From 73-13 sp035555435 (GTDB taxonomy: Bacteria > Actinomycetota > Actinomycetes > Actinomycetales > Microbacteriaceae), in the NCBI GenBank assembly GCA_035555435.1, contig DATMGN010000043.1, positions 1 to 44,004 of the forward strand: 44,004 nucleotides of DNA, in the 5' to 3' direction. Within the stretch, counting starts at the first letter, position 1; each line of letters starts with the position of its first letter. Position numbers and translations under genes: made by a program. A model generated the notes under the pieces. That model was not told the origin of the DNA. It saw only the letters and a list, made by a program, of their open reading frames with translations, and searched no databases. Shown here piece after piece: positions 1 to 11,178 of this stretch.

Positions 1-185
1 GCGATCCGCTCGCCGGACTCGGTCGTCACGCGGACCGTGCCCTCCGCGAGGATCGCGAGCACCGGCTCGTGCCCCGCGAGGATGCCGATCTCGCCGAGCT
101 CGGTCTTCGCCGACACCTGCACCGCCTCGCCCGACCAGACCGCGCTGGTCGCCGAGACGATGTCGACCTGGATGAGCTTCGCCAT
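1..185 (-). CDS. atpC: ATP synthase epsilon subunit (partial)
   Basis: N-terminal 61 codons of the F1 epsilon subunit; the rest lies beyond the left edge. The protein begins MAKLIQVDIVSATSAVWSG and shows the family's beta-sandwich signature (residues about 30-45, TELGEIGILAGHEPVLA). Epsilon sits on the central stalk with gamma, couples rotation to catalysis and can inhibit ATP hydrolysis. The ATG at 185 follows a GGAGATTGA purine run at a normal distance. It is the last gene of the atpBEFHAGDC order, 54 nt after atpD. Identity is firm from both sequence and position. Confidence 0.95.
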   Translation of the reverse strand, partial: MAKLIQVDIVSATSAVWSGEAVQVSAKTELGEIGILAGHEPVLAILAEGTVRVTTESGERI

Positions 186-239
186 ATCAATCTCCTCGGT
201 TTCGAGCCGGCGCTGCGCGCCGCCTCAACCTGCGACCTT

Positions 240-1700
<1,461 letters not shown>

Positions 1701-1751
1701 GGTGGGCTATTCCTTACTTGGTAGGTCTCAGTCGTCGCGGACGGCGGGTGC

Positions 1752-2651
1752 TTAGTCGACCAGTGCGTCGGCGCCGCCGACGATCTCACTGATCTGCTGG
1801 GTGATCTCTGCCTGGCGGGCGTTGTTGGCGAGGCGGGTGTAGTCGCGGATGAGCTTGTCGGCGTTGTCGGAGGCCGACTTCATCGCCTTCTGCGTCGCCG
1901 CGTGCTTCGAGGCCGCGGACTGCAGCATCGCGTTGAACAGTCGCGTCTCGATGTAGACCGGCAGGAGTGCGTCGAGCACGGTGTCCGCGTCCGGCTCGAA
2001 CTCGTACAGCGGGAGCGCCGCGGGCTTGTAGTCCGCCTCGTCCGCCACGCCCTCGACGATCTCCAGCGGCAGGATCCGCACGATCTCGGGGGTCTGGGTG
2101 AGCATCGAGACGAAGCGGTTGTAGACGATGTGGACCTCGTCGACGCCGCCCTCTTCGGTGGGCTGCGTGAACTTCGCCACGACGGCCTCGCCGATCGCCT
2201 GCGCCGTCTCGAATGTCGGGGTGTCGGTCCCGCCGATCCACGACTCCTCGAAGGCGCGCTTGCGGAAGTTGTAGTACCCGACCGCGCGGCGCCCGACGAG
2301 GTAGTAGACGACCTCCTTGCCCTGCTCCCGAAGGAGCGTGGCGAGCTCTTCGGACTCGCGCAGCACGTTCGCGTTGAACGCGCCCGCGAGACCGCGGTCG
2401 GACGCGAAGACGACGATCGCCGCGCGCGTCGGCTGCTCGACCTCGGTCGTCAGCAGGTGCTTCGCGTTCGAGTACGTCGCCACCGCCGAGACCGCGCGGG
2501 TCACCGCTCGGGCGTACGGCAGCGACGCCGACACCCGCTGCTGCGCCTTCTGGATGCGGCTCGCCGCGATGAGCTCCATGGCACGGGTGATCTTCTTGGT
2601 CGTCTGGGCAGAACGAATCTTCTGCCGGTAGACCCGAAGCTGGGCTCCCAT
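1752..2651 (-). CDS. atpG: ATP synthase F1 gamma subunit
   Basis: 299 residues, normal for actinobacterial gamma. The N-terminus MGAQLRVYRQKIRSAQTTKK and the 'ITRAMELIAASRIQKAQ' helix are the family signature; the C-terminal helix (about 255-295, SASDNADKLIRDYTRLANNAR) is the other half of the rotor coiled coil. Gamma transmits rotation of the c-ring to the alpha/beta hexamer. The 86-nt gap between this gene and upstream atpA is longer than the other atp spacers and holds a palindromic repeat (2683-2713). Confidence 0.97.
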   Translation of the reverse strand: MGAQLRVYRQKIRSAQTTKKITRAMELIAASRIQKAQQRVSASLPYARAVTRAVSAVATYSNAKHLLTTEVEQPTRAAIVVFASDRGLAGAFNANVLRESEELATLLREQGKEVVYYLVGRRAVGYYNFRKRAFEESWIGGTDTPTFETAQAIGEAVVAKFTQPTEEGGVDEVHIVYNRFVSMLTQTPEIVRILPLEIVEGVADEADYKPAALPLYEFEPDADTVLDALLPVYIETRLFNAMLQSAASKHAATQKAMKSASDNADKLIRDYTRLANNARQAEITQQISEIVGGADALVD

Positions 2652-2682
2652 GTCGTCGGTTCCTTAACTGTCTCGTTGATGA

Positions 2683-2713
2683 GGTCTCGATACGCGCTTC
2701 GCGCTACTCGACC
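2683..2713. repeat. Palindromic repeat family 1, copy in the atpA-atpG spacer
   Basis: 31-bp imperfect palindrome starting GGTCTCGATACG, with CGC-TTCG-CGC at its centre, and ending CTACTCGACC. Related copies lie at 21912-21946 (inside the ABC-F gene), 37955-37989 and 38038-38071. It sits inside the atp transcript, where a hairpin could stabilise or partly terminate mRNA, but no effect can be read from sequence alone. Confidence 0.85.
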
Positions 2714-2737
2714 CGCGATGGCGTTCGGGCAAGCGCG

Positions 2738-4363
<1,626 letters not shown>

Positions 4364-4396
4364 GTCAGTGCCTGTTCTTGTCGTAGTCGGACGGCG

Positions 4397-5185
4397 TCAG
4401 CCGGCGAGTTGAAGTCGGAGGTCGGCGAGGCGCGACGCGATGGTGCCGTCGATGACCGTGTCGCCCACCCGCACCCGGACACCGCCGAGCACCGCCGGGT
4501 CGATGACGTAGTGGATGCGGGGCGAGCGACCCATCCGCTCGGCGAGGTCGCGCTCGAGCGCGGTGCGCGCGGCGGGCGTGAGCGGGGCCGCGACGGTCAC
4601 GCGCGCGACGATCGCGCCCGCGACGTCCGCGACGATCTCGGCGGCGTGCCGGAGCATCGCCCCGATCCGGCGCCCGCGCGGGCTGCGCACGAGGTGACGG
4701 ACGATGGCCGTGGTGGCCTCGCTGCCCTGTTGCTGCAGGAGCTTCGAGACGAGCGCCGCCTTCGCGTCGCCCGAGGCGAGCTTCGAGCCGAGCGCAAGTT
4801 CGAGCTCGGCGTCGCTGGCGACCGCGCGCTCGACGGCGAACAGCTCGCCGACGACGTCGACTTCGGCCTGCGAGCGCGCGATCGCGCGGACCGCGATCTC
4901 CTCGATGCCGTCGATGAGCTGCGCGGGGTTCGACCAGCGCGACCCGGCGAGTCCGGCGAGCAATGAGCGGGACGTCGCGCTCAGCGTCCCGAAGGCCCGA
5001 GCCACGAGCGCGGCGCGCTCTTCCGGCGCGAGCGTCGGGTCGGAGAGCATCGCGCGCAGCTGGGCGTTACCCTCGACGGCACGCGCCGCGGCGAGGAGTT
5101 CCTCGCCGGTGACGAGCGTGACACCGGTGGCAGCGTCGAGCGCGGCGATGCCGGCCTCGAGTGCGGAGCGGGACGCGGAGCCCAT
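4397..5185 (-). CDS. atpH: ATP synthase F1 delta subunit
   Basis: 262-residue delta/OSCP subunit, which clamps the peripheral stalk to the F1 head. It is longer than the about 177-residue E. coli protein, as is usual in actinobacteria. The C-terminal OSCP domain ends with the conserved 'IDPAVLGGVRVRVGDTVIDG' (about 228-247). The ATG at 5185 overlaps the TAA of atpF by one base (TAATG), which fits translational coupling. Sequence between residues 80 and 180 is alanine-rich helix. Confidence 0.95.
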   Translation of the reverse strand: MGSASRSALEAGIAALDAATGVTLVTGEELLAAARAVEGNAQLRAMLSDPTLAPEERAALVARAFGTLSATSRSLLAGLAGSRWSNPAQLIDGIEEIAVRAIARSQAEVDVVGELFAVERAVASDAELELALGSKLASGDAKAALVSKLLQQQGSEATTAIVRHLVRSPRGRRIGAMLRHAAEIVADVAGAIVARVTVAAPLTPAARTALERDLAERMGRSPRIHYVIDPAVLGGVRVRVGDTVIDGTIASRLADLRLQLAG

Positions 5186-5733
5186 TACTTGGACGCCTCC
5201 AGGTCCTTGAGGAAGCGGTCGACGACCGCGCCGGCGATCTTGTCGTCGGCGAGGCGCTCACCGATCACGCCGCCCGCGAGGTCGAGCGCGAGCGTGCCGA
5301 CCTCACTGCGCAGCGACACGAGTGCGGCGGCGCGCTCGGCCTCGATCTGCGTGTGCGCGTTCGCGACGATGCGGGCGGCCTCCTCCTGCGCCTGGCCCTT
5401 GAGCTCGGCGAGGATCTTCTGCCCGTCGACGCGGGCCTGCTCGCGAATGGCCGCGGCCTCCGCGCGCCCCTCGGCGAGCTGTGTGCGGTACTGCGCGAGC
5501 GCGGCGGCGGCTTCGGCCTGGGCCTCTTCCGCCTTCGCGATGCCGCCCTGGATCGCCTCGGCGCGGGCGTCGAGCGCCCGGTTGATCCGGGGCATCACGT
5601 ACCACGACACGAAGATGACGAGCACGACGAACACGACCGTGCCCCAGAGCAGGTCCGGCACCGCCGGCAGCAGGGGGTTGATCACCTCGTGCCCGCCGTC
5701 TTCGGCGGCGAGGATCAGTCCTTGGAACGCCAT
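5185..5733 (-). CDS. atpF: ATP synthase Fo b subunit
   Basis: 182 residues. One N-terminal membrane helix (about 26-48, DLLWGTVVFVVLVIFVSWYV) is followed by a long charged, alanine-rich coiled coil (about 55-160) that forms the peripheral stalk and dimerises. Its 3' end overlaps atpH by one base; the 31-nt spacer to atpE carries the ribosome binding site. Length and topology match the family. Confidence 0.96.
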   Translation of the reverse strand: MAFQGLILAAEDGGHEVINPLLPAVPDLLWGTVVFVVLVIFVSWYVMPRINRALDARAEAIQGGIAKAEEAQAEAAAALAQYRTQLAEGRAEAAAIREQARVDGQKILAELKGQAQEEAARIVANAHTQIEAERAAALVSLRSEVGTLALDLAGGVIGERLADDKIAGAVVDRFLKDLEASK

Positions 5734-5764
5734 CGCTGAATATCCGATCTCGGTTTGGGCTGGT

Positions 5765-5980
5765 TCAGAAGCCGAACATGTACGCGGTACCGATACCGAT
5801 GAACGCGAGCGCCTCGGTGAACGCGATACCGATCCACATCAGCGTCTGCAGGCGACCCTGCAGCTCGGGCTGGCGCGCGACCGACTCGATCGTCTTGCCG
5901 ACGACGATGCCGACGCCGATGGCCGGACCGATCGCTGCGAGACCGTAGCCGAGAGTGGCAAGGCTGCCGGTGATCTCCAT
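5765..5980 (-). CDS. atpE: ATP synthase Fo c subunit (proteolipid)
   Basis: 71 residues forming two transmembrane helices joined by the polar loop ARQPE (about 35-39). The ion-binding carboxylate is the glutamate in IAFTEALAFIGIGTAY in helix 2. The Na+-coordinating pattern of sodium-type c subunits is not evident, so proton coupling is the better guess. A ring of these subunits drives gamma rotation. The purine-rich site GGAAGGAAACAC precedes the ATG. Confidence 0.97.
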   Translation of the reverse strand: MEITGSLATLGYGLAAIGPAIGVGIVVGKTIESVARQPELQGRLQTLMWIGIAFTEALAFIGIGTAYMFGF

Positions 5981-6024
5981 GTGTGTTTCCTTCCTGGATG
6001 GTTCTTGAGGACTTGCGGCCGGGC

Positions 6025-6858
6025 TCAGTGCTCGTCCGCGAGGGCGAGCTGGATGTAGAGCGCGGTGAGGATCGTGAAGACGTAGGCCTGGAGGATCGCG
6101 ACGAGGACCTCGAACGCGGTCCAGGCGAAGCCGACGCCGAGGGTCAGCGCGCTGAGCCCCTTCCAGGCGCCGTCCATCTCGAAGAGGAAGAACGACGTCG
6201 CGACGAAGAACAGCACGAGCAGCAGGTGCCCGACGAGCATGTTCATCATGAGTCGCAGCGTGAGCGTGACCGGGCGGATGACGAAGGTCGAGATGAACTC
6301 GATCGGCGTCACGATGATGTAGAACGGCTTCGGCACGCCCGCGGGGAACAGCGAGTTCTTGAAGAACCGCAGCCCGTGCCGCCGGAGACCGGCGTAGATG
6401 AATGTCACGTAGGACACGACCGCGAGGATGAGCGGCAGCCCGATGAGCGCCGTCGAGGCGATGTTCGCCGGCGGGATGATGCCCGTGAAGTTGGAGCCGA
6501 GGACGAGCAGGAAGATCGTCGTCAGGAGGGGGAGGAAGCGCCGCCCGTCACGCTCGCCGAGCAGCTCGTCGGCCATCTTGCGGGGGACGCCGAGCACGTA
6601 CTCGACGGCGCCCTGGAACCGGCCCGGCACGATCTTGAAGCGCGAGACGGCGATCCACAGCACGACCATGATGAGGATCAGGACCACGACGCGGATGATC
6701 ATGATCCGGTTCATCTCGAACGGGGTGCCGATGAACAGGACCGGGTCCGGGAAGAACTCCGAGATCGAGGGACCGTGGAACGCCGGGCCGCCCGTCTCGT
6801 CCGCGTCTTCGGCGCTGAGGAACGGGAGGGCACCGCGGGTGAGGCTGCTGATGGACAG
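6025..6858 (-). CDS. atpB: ATP synthase Fo a subunit, probable CTG start
   Basis: Membrane subunit that forms the proton half-channels; the key arginine lies in TLTLRLMMNMLVGH. The first ATG in frame (6714) would give only 229 residues and cut off the segment PSISEFFPDPVLFIGTPFE, which matches the conserved N-terminal region of actinobacterial a subunits as I know them. Reading upstream to the in-frame stop near 6907 there is no ATG, GTG or TTG. A CTG at 6858-6856 stands 6 nt after AGGAG (6869-6865) and gives 277 residues, close to the family norm. I therefore place the start there. It is the first gene of the atp operon, so initiation here may limit its dose relative to the c subunit. Confidence 0.85.
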   Translation of the reverse strand: MSISSLTRGALPFLSAEDADETGGPAFHGPSISEFFPDPVLFIGTPFEMNRIMIIRVVVLILIMVVLWIAVSRFKIVPGRFQGAVEYVLGVPRKMADELLGERDGRRFLPLLTTIFLLVLGSNFTGIIPPANIASTALIGLPLILAVVSYVTFIYAGLRRHGLRFFKNSLFPAGVPKPFYIIVTPIEFISTFVIRPVTLTLRLMMNMLVGHLLLVLFFVATSFFLFEMDGAWKGLSALTLGVGFAWTAFEVLVAILQAYVFTILTALYIQLALADEH

Positions 6859-6899
6859 AACAGTCTCCTGAATCGGGGCGGATCCTAAGAGACCCGCGG

Positions 6900-6935
6900 C
6901 GACGGATTATTTCGGTGAAAATCCTATCAACACTT
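6900..6935 (-). promoter_or_regulatory. Candidate promoter of the ATP synthase operon
   Basis: The spacer between the atpI-like gene and atpB is unusually AT-rich for this region. On the minus strand it contains TAGGAT (6926-6921), a good actinobacterial -10 box, which would start transcription near 6914 and leave a leader of about 55 nt before the CTG of atpB. No clear -35 box is seen; TTGATA overlaps the -10. Inference only. Confidence 0.5.
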
Positions 6936-6947
6936 TGGGGCCCCGGA

Positions 6948-7406
6948 TTACGCCTTGGGCTCCTCGCCATCGTCGGAGACGGTCGGCAGCTCGACCTCGA
7001 TGGGCGCCGGCCGGGCCCGCACGACCGTCACGAGGTCGATCACGAGGGTGCCGATGACCGCGATGATCACGGTCGCGCCGAAGACCACGGGGTCGAACCA
7101 GGCGGCCCCCCGCAGCGCGATCCCGGTGATGAAGAAGATGACGAGCTTAAGGAACCACGTCCCGAGCACGATGCCGAAGAAGACGCCCGGATCGTTCATG
7201 CCGTGCTTCGCGACGCGATTGGCGACGATCATGCTCGCGGCCGTGAGCCCGAGGAAGACGAGTGTCATCGCGGCGGCGATGATCGCGGCGATGAGCCCGC
7301 GCTCGGCCGCGACGAACCAGCCGATGACCGCGCCGACGACAGCGACGACCGCGCTGTAGGCGCCGCCCCACTTGAGCGCCCGCGCGAGGATCTTGGTCAC
7401 GTGCAT
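6948..7406 (-). CDS. AtpI-like small integral membrane protein
   Basis: 152 residues, starting MHVTKILARALKWGGAYSAV at the ATG at 7406, 5 nt after the wecA stop. Four hydrophobic helices can be seen (about 14-33, 38-60, 72-96, 103-127), followed by an acidic tail. Position directly upstream of atpB matches the poorly conserved AtpI-type proteins thought to help assemble the c-ring or supply Mg2+. Sequence similarity to E. coli AtpI is weak, so the name rests on topology and location. The 89-nt spacer to atpB appears to hold the atp promoter. Confidence 0.75.
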   Translation of the reverse strand: MHVTKILARALKWGGAYSAVVAVVGAVIGWFVAAERGLIAAIIAAAMTLVFLGLTAASMIVANRVAKHGMNDPGVFFGIVLGTWFLKLVIFFITGIALRGAAWFDPVVFGATVIIAVIGTLVIDLVTVVRARPAPIEVELPTVSDDGEEPKA

Positions 7407-7411
7407 TGGGG

Positions 7412-8539
7412 TCAGTCCTCCTTGATCGATTCGCGCCGGCTGCGCGTCAGCGGCAGGAACGTCAGTGCGACGCAGACCGCTGCGGCCGCGACGAGGGCGC
7501 CCGCCGCGATGTACCAGGGTACGAACATGAACAGCAGCACCCCGACGGCGGCGAGGAACGTCCACATGTAGAGGATGAGCACCGCGCCGAGATGCGTGTG
7601 CCCCATGTCCAGGAGCCGGTGGTGCAGGTGCTTGCGGTCGGCGCTGAAGGGCGACTTGCCGGCCGCGACGCGGCGGATCACCGCGAGGGCGAAGTCGAGC
7701 AGCGGCACGGCGAGCACCGCGAGCGGGAGCAGCAGCGGGATGAACGCCGGCGCGAAGTAGGCGGAGAAGATGTCCTCGCGCTCGGCGATCCCCGAGTCGA
7801 TCCGGCCCGTGATCGAGATGGTCGACGCGGCCATCATGAGCCCGACGAGCATCGAGCCGGAGTCGCCCATGAAGAGCTTCGCCGGGTGGAAGTTGAGCGG
7901 CAGGAAGCCGAGGCACGCGCCGACGAGCACGACGGTCGCGAGCGTCGCGAGATTGAAGTACTCGGTCTGCGCGCGGGTCTGCAGCAGGTAGGCGTAGACG
8001 AAGAACACGCCACCCGCGATCGTCGCGACACCCGCGACGAGACCGTCGAGGCCGTCGATGAAGTTCATCGCGTTCATCACGAGCACGACGGCGACGATCG
8101 TCGCGACGAGCGAGATCCACGGGCTGACGATCGTCTGCCCGCCGATCGGCAGCGTGTACAGCTGGATGCCCTGCCAGGCGAGCACGCCCGCCGCGAGAAT
8201 CTGGGCCGCGAGCTTGAGCGTCCAATCGAGGTCCCAGATGTCGTCCGCGACGCCGACGACCACGACGATGAGACTCGCGAGCGCAAGCCCCATGATCGCG
8301 CTGCGCTCCGCGAAGACGAGGTCAAACGACGGGATGAGCGCGGCGACGCCCATCGCGACGGCCATGCCGATGAACATCGCGATGCCGCCGAGCCGCGGCG
8401 TGGGGCGGGTGTGGACGTCGCGCTCACGAATGCGCGGGGTGAGGCGATAGCGCCGGGACAGCCGCCAGACGAGCATCGAGACGCCGAAGGTGACCCCGGC
8501 TGAGACGACGAGCACGATCGCGTAGAAGAGCGTGCGCAC
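7412..8539 (-). CDS. wecA: Undecaprenyl-phosphate glycosyl-1-phosphate transferase (WecA/MraY family)
   Basis: 375 residues with about ten membrane helices. Family motifs are all present: VGVADDIWDLDW (Mg2+-binding DD), MNFIDGLDGLVAG, LFMGDSGSM and the cytoplasmic histidine motif HLHHRLLDMGHTH. The enzyme transfers a sugar-1-phosphate (probably GlcNAc-1-P) from its UDP carrier to undecaprenyl phosphate and starts cell-wall glycopolymer synthesis. The start is GTG at 8539, one base after the tsaC stop, so translation is probably coupled. A longer upstream reading would run through tsaC in the wrong frame. In actinobacteria a wecA-like gene commonly sits beside atp genes. Confidence 0.92.
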   Translation of the reverse strand: MRTLFYAIVLVVSAGVTFGVSMLVWRLSRRYRLTPRIRERDVHTRPTPRLGGIAMFIGMAVAMGVAALIPSFDLVFAERSAIMGLALASLIVVVVGVADDIWDLDWTLKLAAQILAAGVLAWQGIQLYTLPIGGQTIVSPWISLVATIVAVVLVMNAMNFIDGLDGLVAGVATIAGGVFFVYAYLLQTRAQTEYFNLATLATVVLVGACLGFLPLNFHPAKLFMGDSGSMLVGLMMAASTISITGRIDSGIAEREDIFSAYFAPAFIPLLLPLAVLAVPLLDFALAVIRRVAAGKSPFSADRKHLHHRLLDMGHTHLGAVLILYMWTFLAAVGVLLFMFVPWYIAAGALVAAAAVCVALTFLPLTRSRRESIKED

Positions 8540-8540
8540 G

Positions 8541-9212
8541 TCAGGCGGTCCCGGCCGCGGGATCGTCGAGGCGGTCGGCGCCAACGATGGCGCGGATGTC
8601 CTCGGCGCCGATCGCGCCCGCGCGCACGATGCGAAGCCGGCCGCCCGGCAGAGCCGTCGCGTCGACGATCGTGCTCGCGACGGCGCCGCGCTCGCCCCCG
8701 TCGAGGATGACGGCGACCGCCTCGCCGAGCGCGGCCTGCGCCTCGGCGGCGGTCGAAGCGGGCGGCTCCCCCGTGCGGTTCGCGCTGGAGACGGCGAGCG
8801 GCCCCGTCTCGCGCAGCAGCTCGAGCGCGATCGGGTCGTCGGGCATCCGCAGCGCGACGCTCCCGCGGGTCTCCCCCAGGTCAAGGTCGAGCGAGGCGCG
8901 GGCCGGGACGATGATCGTCAGAGCGCCGGGCCAGAACCGGGCCGCGAGCGCGCGCACCTCGTCGTGGACCTCCTCGGCGAGCGCGTCGAGCGCCGGCAGG
9001 TTGCCGATGAGGACGGGCGGGGGGCTCGCGGGGGTCCGCCCCTTGGCGGTCACGAGCGAGACGACGGCCTCCGCGTTGAACGCGTCCGCCGCGACGCCGT
9101 AGACGGTGTCGGTCGGGAGGACGACGAGCTCGCCGCGCCCGATCGCCGCCCGAGCGAGGCGCAAGCCCGTCTGCAGCGAATCGGGCTGGCTGGAGTCGTA
9201 GATCGCGCCCAT
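8541..9212 (-). CDS. tsaC: L-threonylcarbamoyladenylate synthase (Sua5/YciO/YrdC)
   Basis: 223 residues of YrdC-like fold. The motif PTDTVYGVAADAF (about 33-45) and the KGRTPASPP segment match the nucleotide/threonine pocket, and 'VALRMPDDPIALELL' and 'SSANRTGEPP' follow in family order. It makes threonylcarbamoyl-AMP for the t6A37 modification of ANN-decoding tRNAs. There is no Sua5 extension domain. A TAGGCT box lies 9 nt before the ATG (9227-9222), so a leaderless or near-leaderless mRNA is possible. The gene is 22 nt after prmC. Confidence 0.93.
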   Translation of the reverse strand: MGAIYDSSQPDSLQTGLRLARAAIGRGELVVLPTDTVYGVAADAFNAEAVVSLVTAKGRTPASPPPVLIGNLPALDALAEEVHDEVRALAARFWPGALTIIVPARASLDLDLGETRGSVALRMPDDPIALELLRETGPLAVSSANRTGEPPASTAAEAQAALGEAVAVILDGGERGAVASTIVDATALPGGRLRIVRAGAIGAEDIRAIVGADRLDDPAAGTA

Positions 9213-9234
9213 CGCGGGCCAAGCCTACCGGCGG

Positions 9235-10092
9235 CTACCGGAGCGCCGTCGTCGCACGCGGCCGACCGACGAGATCGGGGTGCGTCGCGACGGCGCGCCA
9301 GCCGGCGTCGGCGAGCAGGCGCGCGATCTCAGGCCCCTGCAGCTCGCCGTGCTCGATGACGAGCACGCCGCCGGGGCGCAGCAGCCGCCGGGCCGTCGCC
9401 TCGAGCGCGCGGACCACGTCGAGGCCGTCCTCGCCGCCGTAGAGCGCGAGCTCGGGGTCGTGGAGGCGCACCTCGGGGTCGCGCGGGATCGCGCCGGTCG
9501 GGATGTAGGGCGGGTTGGAGACGACGACGTCGACCGCGCCGTCGAGCTCGGGCAGCGCGTCGGCGAGATCGCCGTGCACGAGCGTCAGGTTGTCCGCGCG
9601 CGCCGCCATCGCGTTCTGCTTCGCCCAGACGAACGCGTCGGGCGAGAGCTCGACCGCGTAGACGCGGGCGTGCGGGACCTCGGTCGCGAGCGCGATCGCG
9701 ATCGCCCCCGACCCCGTGCCGAGATCGACGGCGATCGGCTCGGGGGCCGCGACCGCCGCGAGCGCGTCGATCGCGAACTGCGCGACGACCTCCGTCTCCG
9801 GGCGGGGGACGAACGCGCCCGGTCCGACTCGCAGGCTGAGGCTCCGGAAGTGGGCGACGCCCGTCAGGTGCTGCAGCGGCTCACGCGCGGCACGGCGACC
9901 CACGAGCCGCCAGAACGCGATCGCCGCGGCCTCCGGAAGCTCCGCGCCCGCGAGCGCCCTTGCCGCGACCTCGCCGCGACCGAGCTCCAGGACGTGCCCA
10001 GCGAGCAGCTCGGCGTCCGCCTGCGGCGAGGGGACCCCGGCCTCGGCGAGCCGCCTCGCCGCGTCCGCGAGCGCCGCGTCGAGTGCGGTCAC
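9235..10092 (-). CDS. prmC: Release factor glutamine methyltransferase
   Basis: 285 residues. The substrate-binding motif NPPYIP is at about 192-197, and the SAM-binding motif VDLGTGSGAIAIALA precedes it. It methylates the GGQ glutamine of RF1/RF2. I take the GTG at 10092 (VTALDAALADAARRL) because it overlaps the prfA TGA in a GTGA junction; the reading before it runs through prfA. Adjacency to its substrate gene prfA is the usual arrangement. Confidence 0.94.
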   Translation of the reverse strand: MTALDAALADAARRLAEAGVPSPQADAELLAGHVLELGRGEVAARALAGAELPEAAAIAFWRLVGRRAAREPLQHLTGVAHFRSLSLRVGPGAFVPRPETEVVAQFAIDALAAVAAPEPIAVDLGTGSGAIAIALATEVPHARVYAVELSPDAFVWAKQNAMAARADNLTLVHGDLADALPELDGAVDVVVSNPPYIPTGAIPRDPEVRLHDPELALYGGEDGLDVVRALEATARRLLRPGGVLVIEHGELQGPEIARLLADAGWRAVATHPDLVGRPRATTALR

Positions 10093-11162
10093 TGGCCGAC
10101 GTTCGCGAGTCGCTCCGCCTCGTCGGCCTGGATGCACGAGTCGATGATCGGGCCGAGCGCGCCGTCCATGACCTGGTCGAGGTTGTAGGCCTTGTAGCCC
10201 GTGCGGTGGTCGGCGATGCGGTTCTCAGGGAAGTTGTAGGTGCGGATGCGCTCGGATCGGTCGACGGTGCGGATCTGGGACTTGCGCAGCGCCGCCGACT
10301 CCGCCTCGCTCTCCTCCTGCTGGCGGGCGAGCAGGCGGGCACGCAGCACGCGCATGCCGGCCTCGCGGTTCTGCAGCTGGGACTTCTCGTTTTGCATGGA
10401 GACGACGATGCCCGTCGGGATGTGCGTGATCCGCACCGCCGAGTCCGTCGTGTTGACCGACTGGCCGCCCGGGCCCGACGAGCGGAAGACGTCGATCCGC
10501 AGGTCGTTCTGGTCGATCTGAATCTCCTCGGGCGCGTCGACCTCGGGGAAGACGAGCACGCCGGCCGCCGAGGTGTGGATGCGCCCCTGCGTCTCGGTCA
10601 CGGGGACCCGCTGGACGCGATGCACCCCGCCCTCGTACTTGAGGTGCGCCCACACGCCTTCGGCGGGGTCGGACGAGGAGCCCTTGATCGCGAGCTGGAC
10701 GTCCTTGATGCCGCCGAGGTCCGTCGGCGTCTGCTCGATGATCTCCGCGCGCCAGCCCTTGGACTCGGCGTAGCGCAGGTACATGCGCAGCAGGTCGCCG
10801 GCGAAGAGCGCCGACTCCTCGCCGCCCTCCCCCATCTTCACTTCCATGATGACGTCGCGGCTGTCGTTCTGGTCGCGCGGGATCAGCAGGCGGCGGAGCA
10901 GGTCGGACTGCTCGGCGATCTGGGCCTCGAGTCCCGGGATCTCGGCGGCGAACACGGGGTCCTCCGCCGCGAGCTCCCGGGCGGCCTCGAGGTCGTCGGT
11001 CGACTGGCGCCATGCGGCGTGGGCGGCGACGATGCGGGAGAGTTCGGCGTAGCGCCGGTTCACCCGCTTCGCGCGGACGGGATCACCGTGCAGCTCGGGA
11101 TCGCCGAGCTGCTCCTGCAGCTCCGCGTGCTCCGCGACGAGCGCGGCGACGTTGTCGAACAT
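10089..11162 (-). CDS. prfA: Peptide chain release factor 1
   Basis: 357 residues. The GGQ tripeptide in SSGPGGQSVNTTDSAVRITH (about 229-231) catalyses peptidyl-tRNA hydrolysis at UAA and UAG codons. The N-terminal coiled coil and the C-terminal 'RIRTYNFPENRIADHRTGYK' are intact. The ATG at 11162 lies 16 nt after the stop of the Rho-like gene. Four-base overlap with prmC downstream. Confidence 0.97.
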   Translation of the reverse strand: MFDNVAALVAEHAELQEQLGDPELHGDPVRAKRVNRRYAELSRIVAAHAAWRQSTDDLEAARELAAEDPVFAAEIPGLEAQIAEQSDLLRRLLIPRDQNDSRDVIMEVKMGEGGEESALFAGDLLRMYLRYAESKGWRAEIIEQTPTDLGGIKDVQLAIKGSSSDPAEGVWAHLKYEGGVHRVQRVPVTETQGRIHTSAAGVLVFPEVDAPEEIQIDQNDLRIDVFRSSGPGGQSVNTTDSAVRITHIPTGIVVSMQNEKSQLQNREAGMRVLRARLLARQQEESEAESAALRKSQIRTVDRSERIRTYNFPENRIADHRTGYKAYNLDQVMDGALGPIIDSCIQADEAERLANVGQ

Positions 11163-11178
11163 GGGTGTCAGCGGCGGC

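Noticed and set aside
6938..6947. GGGGCCCC palindrome after the atpI-like gene
   Set aside because: Has no loop and no T-run, so it cannot form a useful terminator hairpin.
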